Shown: one piece after another, positions 7,981 to 13,963 of the stretch
How positions within the stretch are numbered: position 1 is the first letter of the stretch
How the letters are laid out: every line of letters begins with the position of its first letter
Made by a program: the position numbers and the translations under genes
Notes under the pieces: generated by a model
What the model was told of the DNA's origin: nothing
Seen by the model: only the letters and a program-made list of their open reading frames with translations
Database searches by the model: none
From: JAJPHF01 sp035293805
GTDB taxonomy: Bacteria > Chloroflexota > UBA6077 > JAJPHF01
DNA: 23,361 bases
Assembly: GCA_035293805.1 (NCBI GenBank)
Contig: DATGMD010000076.1
Location: 1-23,361, forward strand
Reading direction: 5' to 3'

Positions 7981-8062
7981 CAAGCTGTCAGCTATCAGCC
8001 GTCAGCTATCAGCCGGGAACGCGGCCGTCTGCTGATAGCTGACAACTGACCGCTGATCGCTA
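7981..8062. repeat. Inverted heptamer repeat (family B, copy 4)
   Basis: GCTGTCAGCTATCAGCCGTC units, a core containing GCGGCCGTCTGCTG, then GATAGCTGACAACTGACCGC. It fills the gap between the adaptor and scaffold genes. The adaptor's TAG stop lies in the repeat edge TTAGCGATCAGC, the same edge as copy 2. Confidence 0.88.
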
Positions 8063-8752
8063 ATCTCTGACGACCAGCCGCCGCGCCCGCCCGCCCGTGC
8101 GCTGCCGGCTGGCCAGCGCGGCACGGTAGCGCGCCTCGTAGGCAGCGGCGAGCGGCGCCGCGCTCGCGCCCCGGTCGCGCTCGAACGCCTGGCGCTTGCC
8201 CTCCTGTGCCGACACCCACGTCAGTGCCCGGCCGCACACGTAGAGCAGCAGCAAGTCCTCGTCGCCGCCCTCCACCGGCAGCGGATCGGCGTCCGTCGTC
8301 GGCTCGGCCCGCCGCGTCGTGTAGCGCACCGCCACGCGCTCGCCGCTCGCCCCCGGCGCCGGCTCCAGCACCAGCTGCCCCTCCCACACGTCGTAGCTCC
8401 ACTCCCCTCTCCCCCTGGGAGAGGGGGCAGGGGTGAGGGCGGCGCCCCCCTCGCCGCCCACCCGCGGCGCGAACACCCGAAACGTGTTCGCCGGGTGCTC
8501 GACCCGCACCACCTCCACCAGCCCCAGCGGCAGCGCGTACGCCGCCTGGCCCGCCACCGTGATCAGCGTCGTCGCCTCCTCCCGCGGCACGACGCGCCCA
8601 AAGTCGCGAATCGCCTCGTTCAGCCACTCGTTGAGCAGCACGTCCGACCACAGCTGCGTCGCCCCCGCGTCGCCCAGCTCGGCGCGCACCAGCGCCCGCC
8701 ACTGCGCCCGGGTGACCGAGTAGCCCCAGGCCGGCGTCAGCAGGATCGTCAC
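8060..8752 (-). CDS. Phage head-tail adaptor-like protein
   Basis: A 230-residue protein starting with GTG that overlaps the preceding gene's stop by four bases (GTGA). The N-terminal half (WRALVRAELGDAG, LWSDVLLNEWLNEAIRDFGRVVPR, TLITVAGQAAYALPLGLVEV) resembles the all-helical gp6-like adaptor/connector proteins of tailed phages, with the typical sequence of helices followed by a strand region that starts AYALP. The C-terminal part (EDLLLLYVCGRALTWVSAQEGKRQAFERDRG) fits the terminal helices. Residues about 101-117 (ALTPAPSPRGRGEW) are encoded by a CCCTCTCCC-type repeat inserted in frame. The adaptor assignment is by pattern and neighbourhood. Confidence 0.65.
   Translation of the reverse strand: MTILLTPAWGYSVTRAQWRALVRAELGDAGATQLWSDVLLNEWLNEAIRDFGRVVPREEATTLITVAGQAAYALPLGLVEVVRVEHPANTFRVFAPRVGGEGGAALTPAPSPRGRGEWSYDVWEGQLVLEPAPGASGERVAVRYTTRRAEPTTDADPLPVEGGDEDLLLLYVCGRALTWVSAQEGKRQAFERDRGASAAPLAAAYEARYRAALASRQRTGGRARRLVVRD
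8403..8441. repeat. Single CCCTCTCCC-type palindromic repeat inside the adaptor gene (family C)
   Basis: TCCCCTCTCCCCCTGGGAGA continues as GGGGGCAGGGGTGAGGGC and is a stem-loop unit of the family found four times in dnaE2. It is read in frame as a Pro/Gly/Arg-rich loop. Confidence 0.8.
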
Positions 8753-9777
8753 TTGCGCACCTCCACGACCAGCAGCGCCCGCGACGTGTCCCGCGCCGTC
8801 AGCGTGTTCGAGACGGTCGACCAGCGCACCTTGACGGTGTGGCTCGCCGCGCTCAGGCCCGTGTAGCGGGTGACGCCGAAGATCGGCAGCTGGTAGTCGG
8901 CGCTGACCTCGTGCGGCAGCCCGATGAGCTGCTCCGCGCCGCCGTCGAGCTGGAAGTAGAACCGCGCCTGGACGTTCGCGGCGTTGATCGACCACATCGC
9001 GTAGAAGAACACCAGCAGGTCGCCGCCCGCGGTGGTGAGCGTCACGCTCATGTCCGGCATGTCGGCGTTGCTGGTGCTCGTCGTGGTCGGCCCGGCGGTC
9101 GCGCCCGCCGCGTAGCCCACCTGCGTGATCGCCGGCAGGTCACTCAGCCCGAGCGCCCGAAAGCCCGGCGCTGCCGCGCCCCCGCTCGCCGGCCCCGCGT
9201 ACACCTGATTGGCGCTCTGGTTCGCCTTGCTCACCGCCAGCGTGCCGCTCGTCGTGATCGGCGACCCGCTCACGCTGAACTCGCTCGGCAGCGTCAGCGC
9301 CACCGACGATACGCTCGCCGCGTGGCCGTGGTTGCCCGCGGCGGCCTGCTGCGCGCCCGTGCCGAGCGTCCGCAGGCTCGGCGTCGCCGCCGCCCCGTCC
9401 TTGTTCGCGCTCGCCACGTCGGCGTCCGTGAGCGTCCCATCGGCGATCTGCGCCGTCGTCACCGAGCCTGCCACGAGCTGCGCGCCGTCCAGCACCGGCC
9501 CACCCACCGCCACCGCCACGCCCGCCTCGGTGTGCGCGCCGTAGCCGCTCGCGGCGACGTACAGGTCCACCGTCTGCGCCACGTCCAGATAGAAGCTGAA
9601 GAAGCCTTGGCCGTCCGTGGTGAGCGGGTTCGCCAGCGCGGCCGCGCCCGTCGGCGCCTGGTAGAGCGGCACGGCCAGCGGCGTCGCCGTCCCCGGCTGC
9701 CGCACCTCGACCGCGGCCCCGGCCACGCGATTGCCGAAGCTGTCCGCCACGACGTTGGCGTACCCTGCCCGCGCCAT
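8749..9777 (-). CDS. Phage tail fibre-like protein, first gene of the long minus-strand run
   Basis: A 342-residue protein. Residues 1-90 form an adhesion or prealbumin-like N-terminal domain (ANVVADSFGNRVAGAAVEVRQ, PLYQAPTG, NPLTTDGQGFFSFYLDVAQTVDLYVAASGYG), common at the start of phage fibre or baseplate proteins. The middle has fibre-type repeats (LVAGSVTTAQIADGTLTDADV; NHGHAASVSSVALTLPSEFSV; ITTSGTLAVSKANQSANQVYAG; FRALGLSDLP). A beta-rich head domain (about 215-342) follows, with DMPDMSVTLTTAGGDLLVFF and YTGLSAASHTVKVRW. The start has GGAGGG, and the LexA-type box lies 14 bases upstream of the ATG. A fibre gene leading the module, before the capsid genes, is an unusual order. It overlaps the adaptor by four bases. 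Confidence 0.78.
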   Translation of the reverse strand: MARAGYANVVADSFGNRVAGAAVEVRQPGTATPLAVPLYQAPTGAAALANPLTTDGQGFFSFYLDVAQTVDLYVAASGYGAHTEAGVAVAVGGPVLDGAQLVAGSVTTAQIADGTLTDADVASANKDGAAATPSLRTLGTGAQQAAAGNHGHAASVSSVALTLPSEFSVSGSPITTSGTLAVSKANQSANQVYAGPASGGAAAPGFRALGLSDLPAITQVGYAAGATAGPTTTSTSNADMPDMSVTLTTAGGDLLVFFYAMWSINAANVQARFYFQLDGGAEQLIGLPHEVSADYQLPIFGVTRYTGLSAASHTVKVRWSTVSNTLTARDTSRALLVVEVRK

Positions 9778-9790
9778 CGCCCCTCCTATC

Positions 9791-9804
9791 AGAACGTTTG
9801 TTCT
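9791..9804 (-). promoter_or_regulatory. LexA-type SOS box upstream of the phage/mutasome run
   Basis: AGAACGTTTGTTCT contains GAAC-N4-GTTC, the consensus core of LexA boxes in Gram-positive bacteria and several other phyla, and its arms are symmetric over five bases each. Read on the minus strand it lies just after a TATATA island and 14 bases before the first ATG, a position where bound LexA would block initiation. It is the only exact match I noticed in the window. LexA control is inferred. Confidence 0.72.
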
Positions 9805-9813
9805 ATATATAAA
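9803..9813 (-). promoter_or_regulatory. Probable -10 region for the minus-strand gene run
   Basis: CTATATATAAA is a conspicuous AT island in otherwise very GC-rich DNA. On the minus strand it provides TATATA or TATAGA as a -10 element partly overlapping the LexA-type box. I see no convincing -35 element at standard spacing. Confidence 0.5.
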
Positions 9814-9850
9814 GGCGATTTCGCGGCCCCCATCGTCCGGGTGCGCCCGC

Positions 9851-9856
9851 TATACT
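9851..9856 (+). promoter_or_regulatory. Possible -10 element for the Uma2 gene
   Basis: TATACT stands 42 bases before the Uma2 ATG in the divergent region. The -35 region is weak, so this is a tentative call from the -10 sequence and position only. Confidence 0.35.
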
Positions 9857-9897
9857 GAGACCAGAGTGAAGCAGGACGAGACTACAGGAGCCACAAC

Positions 9898-10467
9898 ATG
9901 GCCGAGCCGCAGACGAAGCGCTGGACGGTGGCTGACGTCGAGGCGCTGCCATACGACGAGTGGAACCGCTATGAAATCATCGACGGAGAGCTGTTCGTGT
10001 CGAGGCAGCCGCGCGATGAGCACCAGGACGCCAGCGGCGAGATCATCATTGGCCTGGGTAATTGGAACCACCAAACCCGCCTGGGCTCCGTTCTTCACAC
10101 GCCAGGGCTCATCTTCAGCAACCATGACGCCGTGGCGCCGGACATCGTGTGGATCAGCCGCGAACGGCGCGCGGCCGTCGAACGGCAAGATGACGGCCAC
10201 CTGCACGGCGCACCCGAGCTAGTCGTAGAGATCCTCTCCCCTGGGGCGGCCAACGAGCGCCGCGACCGCGAGATCAAGCTCCAGCTGTACTCGGACCAGG
10301 GCGTAGACGAATATTGGATCGTGGATCAGCGCGCGCAAACCGTCGCCGTCTATCGCCGCCACGACACCCGGCTCCGCCTCGTGGAAACCTTGCAGCGCGA
10401 CGACGCCCTCACCTCGCCCTTGCTCCCCGGCTTCAGTCTCCCCGTCGCCCACATCTTCGAGCGGTGA
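9898..10467 (+). CDS. Uma2-family PD-(D/E)XK nuclease-like protein
   Basis: A 189-residue protein of the Uma2 (DUF820) family. It starts with the typical RWTVADVEALPYDEWNRYEIIDGELFVSRQP, then has the nuclease core: APDIVWISRERR (Asp), PELVVEILSPGAANERRDREIKLQLY (Glu and Lys) and GVDEYWIVDQRAQTVAVYR. The expected Asp, Glu and Lys of the PD-(D/E)XK fold are all visible, so it may be catalytically competent. These genes are abundant in Chloroflexota and Cyanobacteria and their cellular role is not known. The start has AGGAG. It is divergent from the phage/mutasome run and followed after 7 bases by the WapI-like genes, perhaps as one transcript. Confidence 0.88.
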   Translation: MAEPQTKRWTVADVEALPYDEWNRYEIIDGELFVSRQPRDEHQDASGEIIIGLGNWNHQTRLGSVLHTPGLIFSNHDAVAPDIVWISRERRAAVERQDDGHLHGAPELVVEILSPGAANERRDREIKLQLYSDQGVDEYWIVDQRAQTVAVYRRHDTRLRLVETLQRDDALTSPLLPGFSLPVAHIFER

Positions 10468-10474
10468 GCCGGGC

Positions 10475-10945
10475 ATGCCGTTGCTCCTCGAGTCGCCCGA
10501 CGGCCAGCAGCGCTTCGAGCTAGCGATCGTCGGCTACGAGTCGCCCGACGCCGAGGGTGAGCAGTACGATTCCAACTGGCTCCTGATCCGCATCGACGCC
10601 CGCGACGGCGAGACCGCCTGGGCAGCCGAGGACCCCGCGCTCCTCACCTGGGAGGTCGAGCGCCTGGCGCGCTGGCTCGGCCGCCTCGCCCGGGGCGGCC
10701 GCATCGACCACCCCTGGTGCGGCTTCGTCGAGCCCAACCTGGAGTTCCGCGCCGACCCGCTCGACGACGGCCGCGTGCGCCTGCGCGTCTACTTCGAGTT
10801 AGAGCTGCGCCCGCCCGGCCGCCGCAGCAGCGTCGTCGGCCGCCGCGACGTCTACCTCGACTTCGCCCTCACCCCCGACCAGCTCCGCGCCGCCGCCCAC
10901 CAGATCACCGACGACCTCCGCCGCTACCCCGTCCGCCCCTGGTAA
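10475..10945 (+). CDS. WapI-like immunity family protein, copy 1
   Basis: A 156-residue protein that I assign to the WapI immunity family by pattern: MPLLLESPDGQQRFELAIVGYESP, YDSNWLLIRIDARDGETAWAAEDPALLTWEVERLARWL, then FVEPNLEFRADP, VRLRVYFELELRPP and DVYLDFALTPDQLRAAA. WapI proteins protect Bacillus cells from the WapA contact toxin; no WapA-like toxin gene is in this window, so the actual partner here is unknown. It starts 7 bases after the Uma2 stop with only a weak ribosome binding site, which suggests coupling to it. A second, diverged copy follows after 8 bases. Codon use is strongly GC-biased like the surrounding genes. Confidence 0.72.
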   Translation: MPLLLESPDGQQRFELAIVGYESPDAEGEQYDSNWLLIRIDARDGETAWAAEDPALLTWEVERLARWLGRLARGGRIDHPWCGFVEPNLEFRADPLDDGRVRLRVYFELELRPPGRRSSVVGRRDVYLDFALTPDQLRAAAHQITDDLRRYPVRPW

Positions 10946-10953
10946 CATTCACC

Positions 10954-11487
10954 ATGCCACTCATCCTCGAATCCCCTGACGGCCGGCAGCGTCTGGAGCT
11001 ATCTATCGTCGGCTATCAGTTCCCCGATCCCTGGCATCCAGATTACTCATCGCGCCCTGGCCTCGTGTTGCACAGAGTAACCCCGCATGACACAGACTGG
11101 AACTGGCTAAGAATCCACATTGCAGTCCGGAACGCGGACATTGCCTGGTCAGCCGAGGATACCGCTCTCCTCACCTGGGAAGTGGAATGGCTGGCAGATT
11201 GGCTGGAAGCTTTGGCTCAGGGGCGCACGGTGAAGGCGACGCGAGATTTCCTCGAGCCGTGCCTGGCCTTCCGCGCCGCCCCACTTCCAAATGGCGATGC
11301 GCAGCTCCGTGTGTACTTCGGCTACGAACTATATCCGCCCGGTCGCCTCGGTCCCGTAGCCGACTTGAGCGATGTCTTCCTTGAATTCAACCTTACCTCC
11401 GAGCAACTCCGTGCGGCCTCCCGCATCCTCCGCGCCGAGCTGAGCCGCTATCCGGCGCGCACCGCTTCACCAACCGAGCGCCCCTAA
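10954..11487 (+). CDS. WapI-like immunity family protein, copy 2
   Basis: A 177-residue paralogue of the preceding gene. The ends match closely (MPLILESPDGRQRLELSIVGYQFP; DTALLTWEVEWLADWLEALAQG; LRVYFGYELYPPGRLGPVADLSDVFLEFNLTSEQLRAASRIL). Compared with copy 1 it has an extra segment after the first strands, about residues 25-45 (PWHPDYSSRPGLVLHRVTPH). Its central part uses visibly more A/T-ending codons than copy 1, so the two may have different histories (inference). I chose the ATG at 10954 because it aligns with the copy 1 start; the open frame extends further upstream but only through antisense-like, Arg/Pro-rich sequence. It probably shares a transcript with copy 1 and Uma2. Confidence 0.72.
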   Translation: MPLILESPDGRQRLELSIVGYQFPDPWHPDYSSRPGLVLHRVTPHDTDWNWLRIHIAVRNADIAWSAEDTALLTWEVEWLADWLEALAQGRTVKATRDFLEPCLAFRAAPLPNGDAQLRVYFGYELYPPGRLGPVADLSDVFLEFNLTSEQLRAASRILRAELSRYPARTASPTERP

Positions 11488-11556
11488 CGCACCGGTTGAC
11501 GCCGCCGCGCCCCCCGCCGTACCCTCGGGCGAGTGAAGCGCTGGCGTAGCACCCAG

Positions 11557-12702
11557 ATGCCTGCCGAGAGAGACGCCGTGCCCCAAACCGCCCCCGCGCC
11601 CGCCCAGCCGCTGCTCTACGCCCACGCGCCGCGCCGCGGCCGCGCCTGGGCCGCGCGCCTGCGCGGGCGCCGGCCGCTCTTCGTCTGCACCATCGCTCAG
11701 ACCGACACCGCTCGCATCGACGGTATCTCCGCGGCCGGCGCCACGCCTGAGCTGCGCGAGCTAACGCCCGCCGCCGACGCCGAGGCGCTGTACTACGGCA
11801 GCGCCCGCTGCCTGCACGGCGTGCCTGCCAACCCGCTCGGCCCGCCCGGCCCCGCCATCATCACCATCGCCGCCCTGCGTCTGGCCCGCATCCCCTTTCT
11901 CGTCGTCGACGCCGGCACGCGCGTGCGACCCCAGGCGCCCGCCATCCGCCTGGGCGACGCGCCCGGCGCCTGCATCACGACCGGCCGCGCCGTGCCCCAC
12001 GCCGACGACCTCTACCAGCGCGGCCGCCTGCTCGGCGCGCAGCTCGCCGCCTGCGCCGACTACCTCGTCCTCGCCGAGAGCGTCCCGGGCGGCACCACCA
12101 CTGCCCTCGCGCTCATGCTCGCCCTCGGCCTCGATGCCGTCGGCCGCGTCAGCAGCTCGATGGCCGCCAACGCACACGCGCTCAAGGAAGCCACCGCCCG
12201 CCAGGGTCTCGCCCACGTCGATCCCGCCGTCGCCGCCCGCGCGCCGCTCCGGGCCGTCGCCGCCGTCGGCGACCCGATGCAGGCGGCCGTCGCCGGTCTT
12301 GCCCTCGCCGCCAGCGAGCGCGTGCCCGTGCTGCTGGCCGGCGGCACCCAGATGGCCGCCGTGCTCGCGCTCATGCACGCCCTGCGCGCCGCTGAGGGCC
12401 GCGCCCTCGATCCTCGCCGCGTCGCCATCGCGACTACCCGCTGGGTGCTGACCGACCCGACGGCCGATCTGCCCGGCCTCGTCGCCCAGCGCGGCCCCTA
12501 CGCCGTGCTCGGCAGTGGCCTCAGCTTCGCCGCCGCGCGCCACGCCCCGCTACGCCGCTACGAAGACTTCCTCGTCAAAGAGGGCGTCGGCGCGGGCGGC
12601 GCCGCCGTCGCCGCCACCCTGCGCGCGGGCGCCACCGCCGACCAGCTACGTCGCGCCGTCGAGCGCGTCTACCGCCGCGTAGTGCTGAGTGCTGAGCGAT
12701 GA
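11557..12702 (+). CDS. cobT: CobT-like nicotinate-nucleotide-dependent phosphoribosyltransferase (TIGR00303/UPF0284 type)
   Basis: About 381 residues of the archaeal/cyanobacterial-type CobT family, thought to attach phosphoribose from nicotinate mononucleotide to the cobamide lower-ligand base. Family landmarks are clear: ALYYGSARCLHGVPANPLGPPGPAIITIAAL, FLVVDAGTRVRP, LAESVPGGTTTALALMLALG, VSSSMAANAHALK, VGDPMQAAVAGLALAASERVPVLLAGGTQMAAVLAL, TTRWV and LRRYEDFLVKEGVGAGGAAVA. The start is uncertain: GTG at 11533, ATG at 11557 and GTG at 11578 are all possible and none has a strong ribosome binding site. The last codons (VVLSAER) and the stop are made of the GTGCTGA heptamer repeat, and the stop overlaps the folP ATG. 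Its position beside folate genes suggests a vitamin B12/folate block. Confidence 0.8.
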   Translation: MPAERDAVPQTAPAPAQPLLYAHAPRRGRAWAARLRGRRPLFVCTIAQTDTARIDGISAAGATPELRELTPAADAEALYYGSARCLHGVPANPLGPPGPAIITIAALRLARIPFLVVDAGTRVRPQAPAIRLGDAPGACITTGRAVPHADDLYQRGRLLGAQLAACADYLVLAESVPGGTTTALALMLALGLDAVGRVSSSMAANAHALKEATARQGLAHVDPAVAARAPLRAVAAVGDPMQAAVAGLALAASERVPVLLAGGTQMAAVLALMHALRAAEGRALDPRRVAIATTRWVLTDPTADLPGLVAQRGPYAVLGSGLSFAAARHAPLRRYEDFLVKEGVGAGGAAVAATLRAGATADQLRRAVERVYRRVVLSAER

Positions 12703-12710
12703 GTGCTGAG
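12681..12710. repeat. GTGCTGA heptamer repeat at the cobT/folP junction (family A)
   Basis: AGTGCTGAGTGCTGAGCGAT followed by GAGTGCTGAG. The repeat encodes the last residues of the CobT-like protein, its TGA stop and the overlapping ATG of folP, so it built or replaced the gene junction. Confidence 0.87.
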
Positions 12711-13874
12711 CCGCCGGGGGTGCAGGGGAGCGCCCCTGCCGGGGGGGCCGCTAACCCCCGCTTCCTCGCCAGCGTGGCCGACCCCGCCGCGCCGCCCGTC
12801 CTGCGCCTCGACGCGCTCGCGTCCGCCGCGGCCGCCGTCCTGCGCGCCGCCGCCGACGCTGTCGGCGCCCGGGCCGTGCTCGGCCCCGCGGGCGCGCTCG
12901 TCGCCGCCACGCGCGCCCAGCACGCCGCGCTCGCTGCCGCGCTCGCCGCCGATCCGGCCCACGCCGCGCTCGGCCAGGCCATCGCCGCCGCGCTCGCCCA
13001 CCAGTACGGCCCGCCGCCCCCGCCCACGCGCGTCGGCACCGCCACCTGGGCCTGGGGCCAGCGCACCTACGTCATGGGCATCCTCAATCTGACGCCCGAC
13101 TCGTTCAGCGGCGACGGCCTGCCCGACGTGGCTGCCGCCGTCGCCCAGGCGCGCGCCTTCGCCGCGGCCGGCGCCGACCTCCTCGACGTGGGCGGCGAGT
13201 CCACCCGCCCCGGCGCCCCGCCCCTCCCCGCCGACCAGGAGCTAGCGCGCGTCATCCCCGTCATCGCCGCCCTGCGCGACGCCGTCCCGCTGCCCATCTC
13301 CGTCGACACCTACAAGGCGTCCGTCGCCGCCGCCGCGCTCGCCGCCGGCGCCTGCGTCGTCAACGACGTGACCGCCCTGCGCGCCGACCCCGCCATCGCC
13401 GAAGTCGCCGCCGCGCACGGCGCCGCGCTCGTGCTCATGCACAACCGGCCCGCCGCCGTCGCGCGCGGCCCCCTCGGCTCCCACAACCCTGCGGTCGCCT
13501 ACGCCGATCTCCTCGGCGAGGTGCTGCGCGAGCTGCGCGCCGCCGTCGCGCGGGCCGAGACCGCCGGCGTGCCCCCCGCGCAGCTCTGGATCGACCCCGG
13601 CATCGGCTTCGGCAAGACCCGCGAGCAGAATTTGGAGCTACTCGCCCGCCTCGGCGAGTTCCGCGCGCTCGGCCGGCCGCTCCTGCTCGGGACCTCGCGC
13701 AAGTCGGTGATCGGCCTCACCCTCGGCCTGCCCGTCGACCAGCGCGTCGAGGGCACCGCCGCCACCGTCGCGCTCGGCATCCGCGCCGGCGCCGACGTCG
13801 TCCGCGTCCACGACGTCCGCAGCATGGCCCTCGTCGCCCGCCTGAGCGATGCTATCCTACGGAGTGCTGGGTAG
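12699..13874 (+). CDS. folP: Dihydropteroate synthase with N-terminal extension
   Basis: FolP condenses pABA with the pterin pyrophosphate to make dihydropteroate. All core motifs are present: YVMGILNLTPDSFSGDG (about 124-140), GADLLDVGGESTRPG, PISVDTYKASVAAAALAAGACVVNDVTAL, LVLMHNRP, LWIDPGIGFGKTREQNLELL, PLLLGTSRKSVIG and GTAATVALGIRAGADVVRVHDVRSM. At 391 residues it is about 110-120 longer than standard enzymes. The extra N-terminal part is Ala-rich with possible helices (LASAAAAVLRAAADAVGARAVLG; QHAALAAALAADPAHAALGQAIAAALAHQYG) and may be a lineage-specific domain. The first 20 or so codons are repeat-derived (heptamers and a GC hairpin), so the true start could lie downstream. The ATGA overlap with cobT suggests coupling. 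The stop TAG lies in another heptamer repeat. Confidence 0.93.
   Translation: MSAEPPGVQGSAPAGGAANPRFLASVADPAAPPVLRLDALASAAAAVLRAAADAVGARAVLGPAGALVAATRAQHAALAAALAADPAHAALGQAIAAALAHQYGPPPPPTRVGTATWAWGQRTYVMGILNLTPDSFSGDGLPDVAAAVAQARAFAAAGADLLDVGGESTRPGAPPLPADQELARVIPVIAALRDAVPLPISVDTYKASVAAAALAAGACVVNDVTALRADPAIAEVAAAHGAALVLMHNRPAAVARGPLGSHNPAVAYADLLGEVLRELRAAVARAETAGVPPAQLWIDPGIGFGKTREQNLELLARLGEFRALGRPLLLGTSRKSVIGLTLGLPVDQRVEGTAATVALGIRAGADVVRVHDVRSMALVARLSDAILRSAG
12722..12739. repeat. GC-rich hairpin in the folP 5' coding region
   Basis: GCAGGGG-AGCG-CCCCTGC is a perfect 7-bp inverted repeat with a four-base loop, flanked by runs of G and C. It lies 23 bases after the folP ATG and encodes GVQGSAPAGG-like sequence. 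It could impede folP translation or be another inserted repeat. Confidence 0.6.
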
Positions 13875-13896
13875 CGAGTGCTGAGTGCTGAGTAGA
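13861..13896. repeat. GTGCTGA heptamer repeat at the folP end (family A)
   Basis: GGAGTGCTGGGTAGCGAGTG followed by CTGAGTGCTGAGTAGA. It contains the folP TAG stop. Its part at 13876-13893 is an exact reverse complement of 13981-13998 inside folC. Confidence 0.87.
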
Positions 13897-13963
13897 GTTA
13901 CATATAGGGGCATCGCATCTTAATCCGCATCGCGACAGGACAGCGTGGGGAGAGCGTCCACTG

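Noticed and set aside
6017..8062. Regular repeats that might be a CRISPR array
   Set aside because: The units are 7-mers in inverted arrangements between genes, with no constant-length repeats and unique spacers and no cas genes.
8469..8491. GCGAACAC and GTGTTCGC inverted repeat, superficially like a LexA box
   Set aside because: The spacing between GAAC and GTTC is wrong for a LexA site, and it lies deep inside the adaptor coding region, where it simply encodes part of the protein.
3902..9804. Complete prophage or gene transfer agent with att sites
   Set aside because: No integrase, terminase, portal, tRNA gene or direct-repeat boundary can be found in the window.
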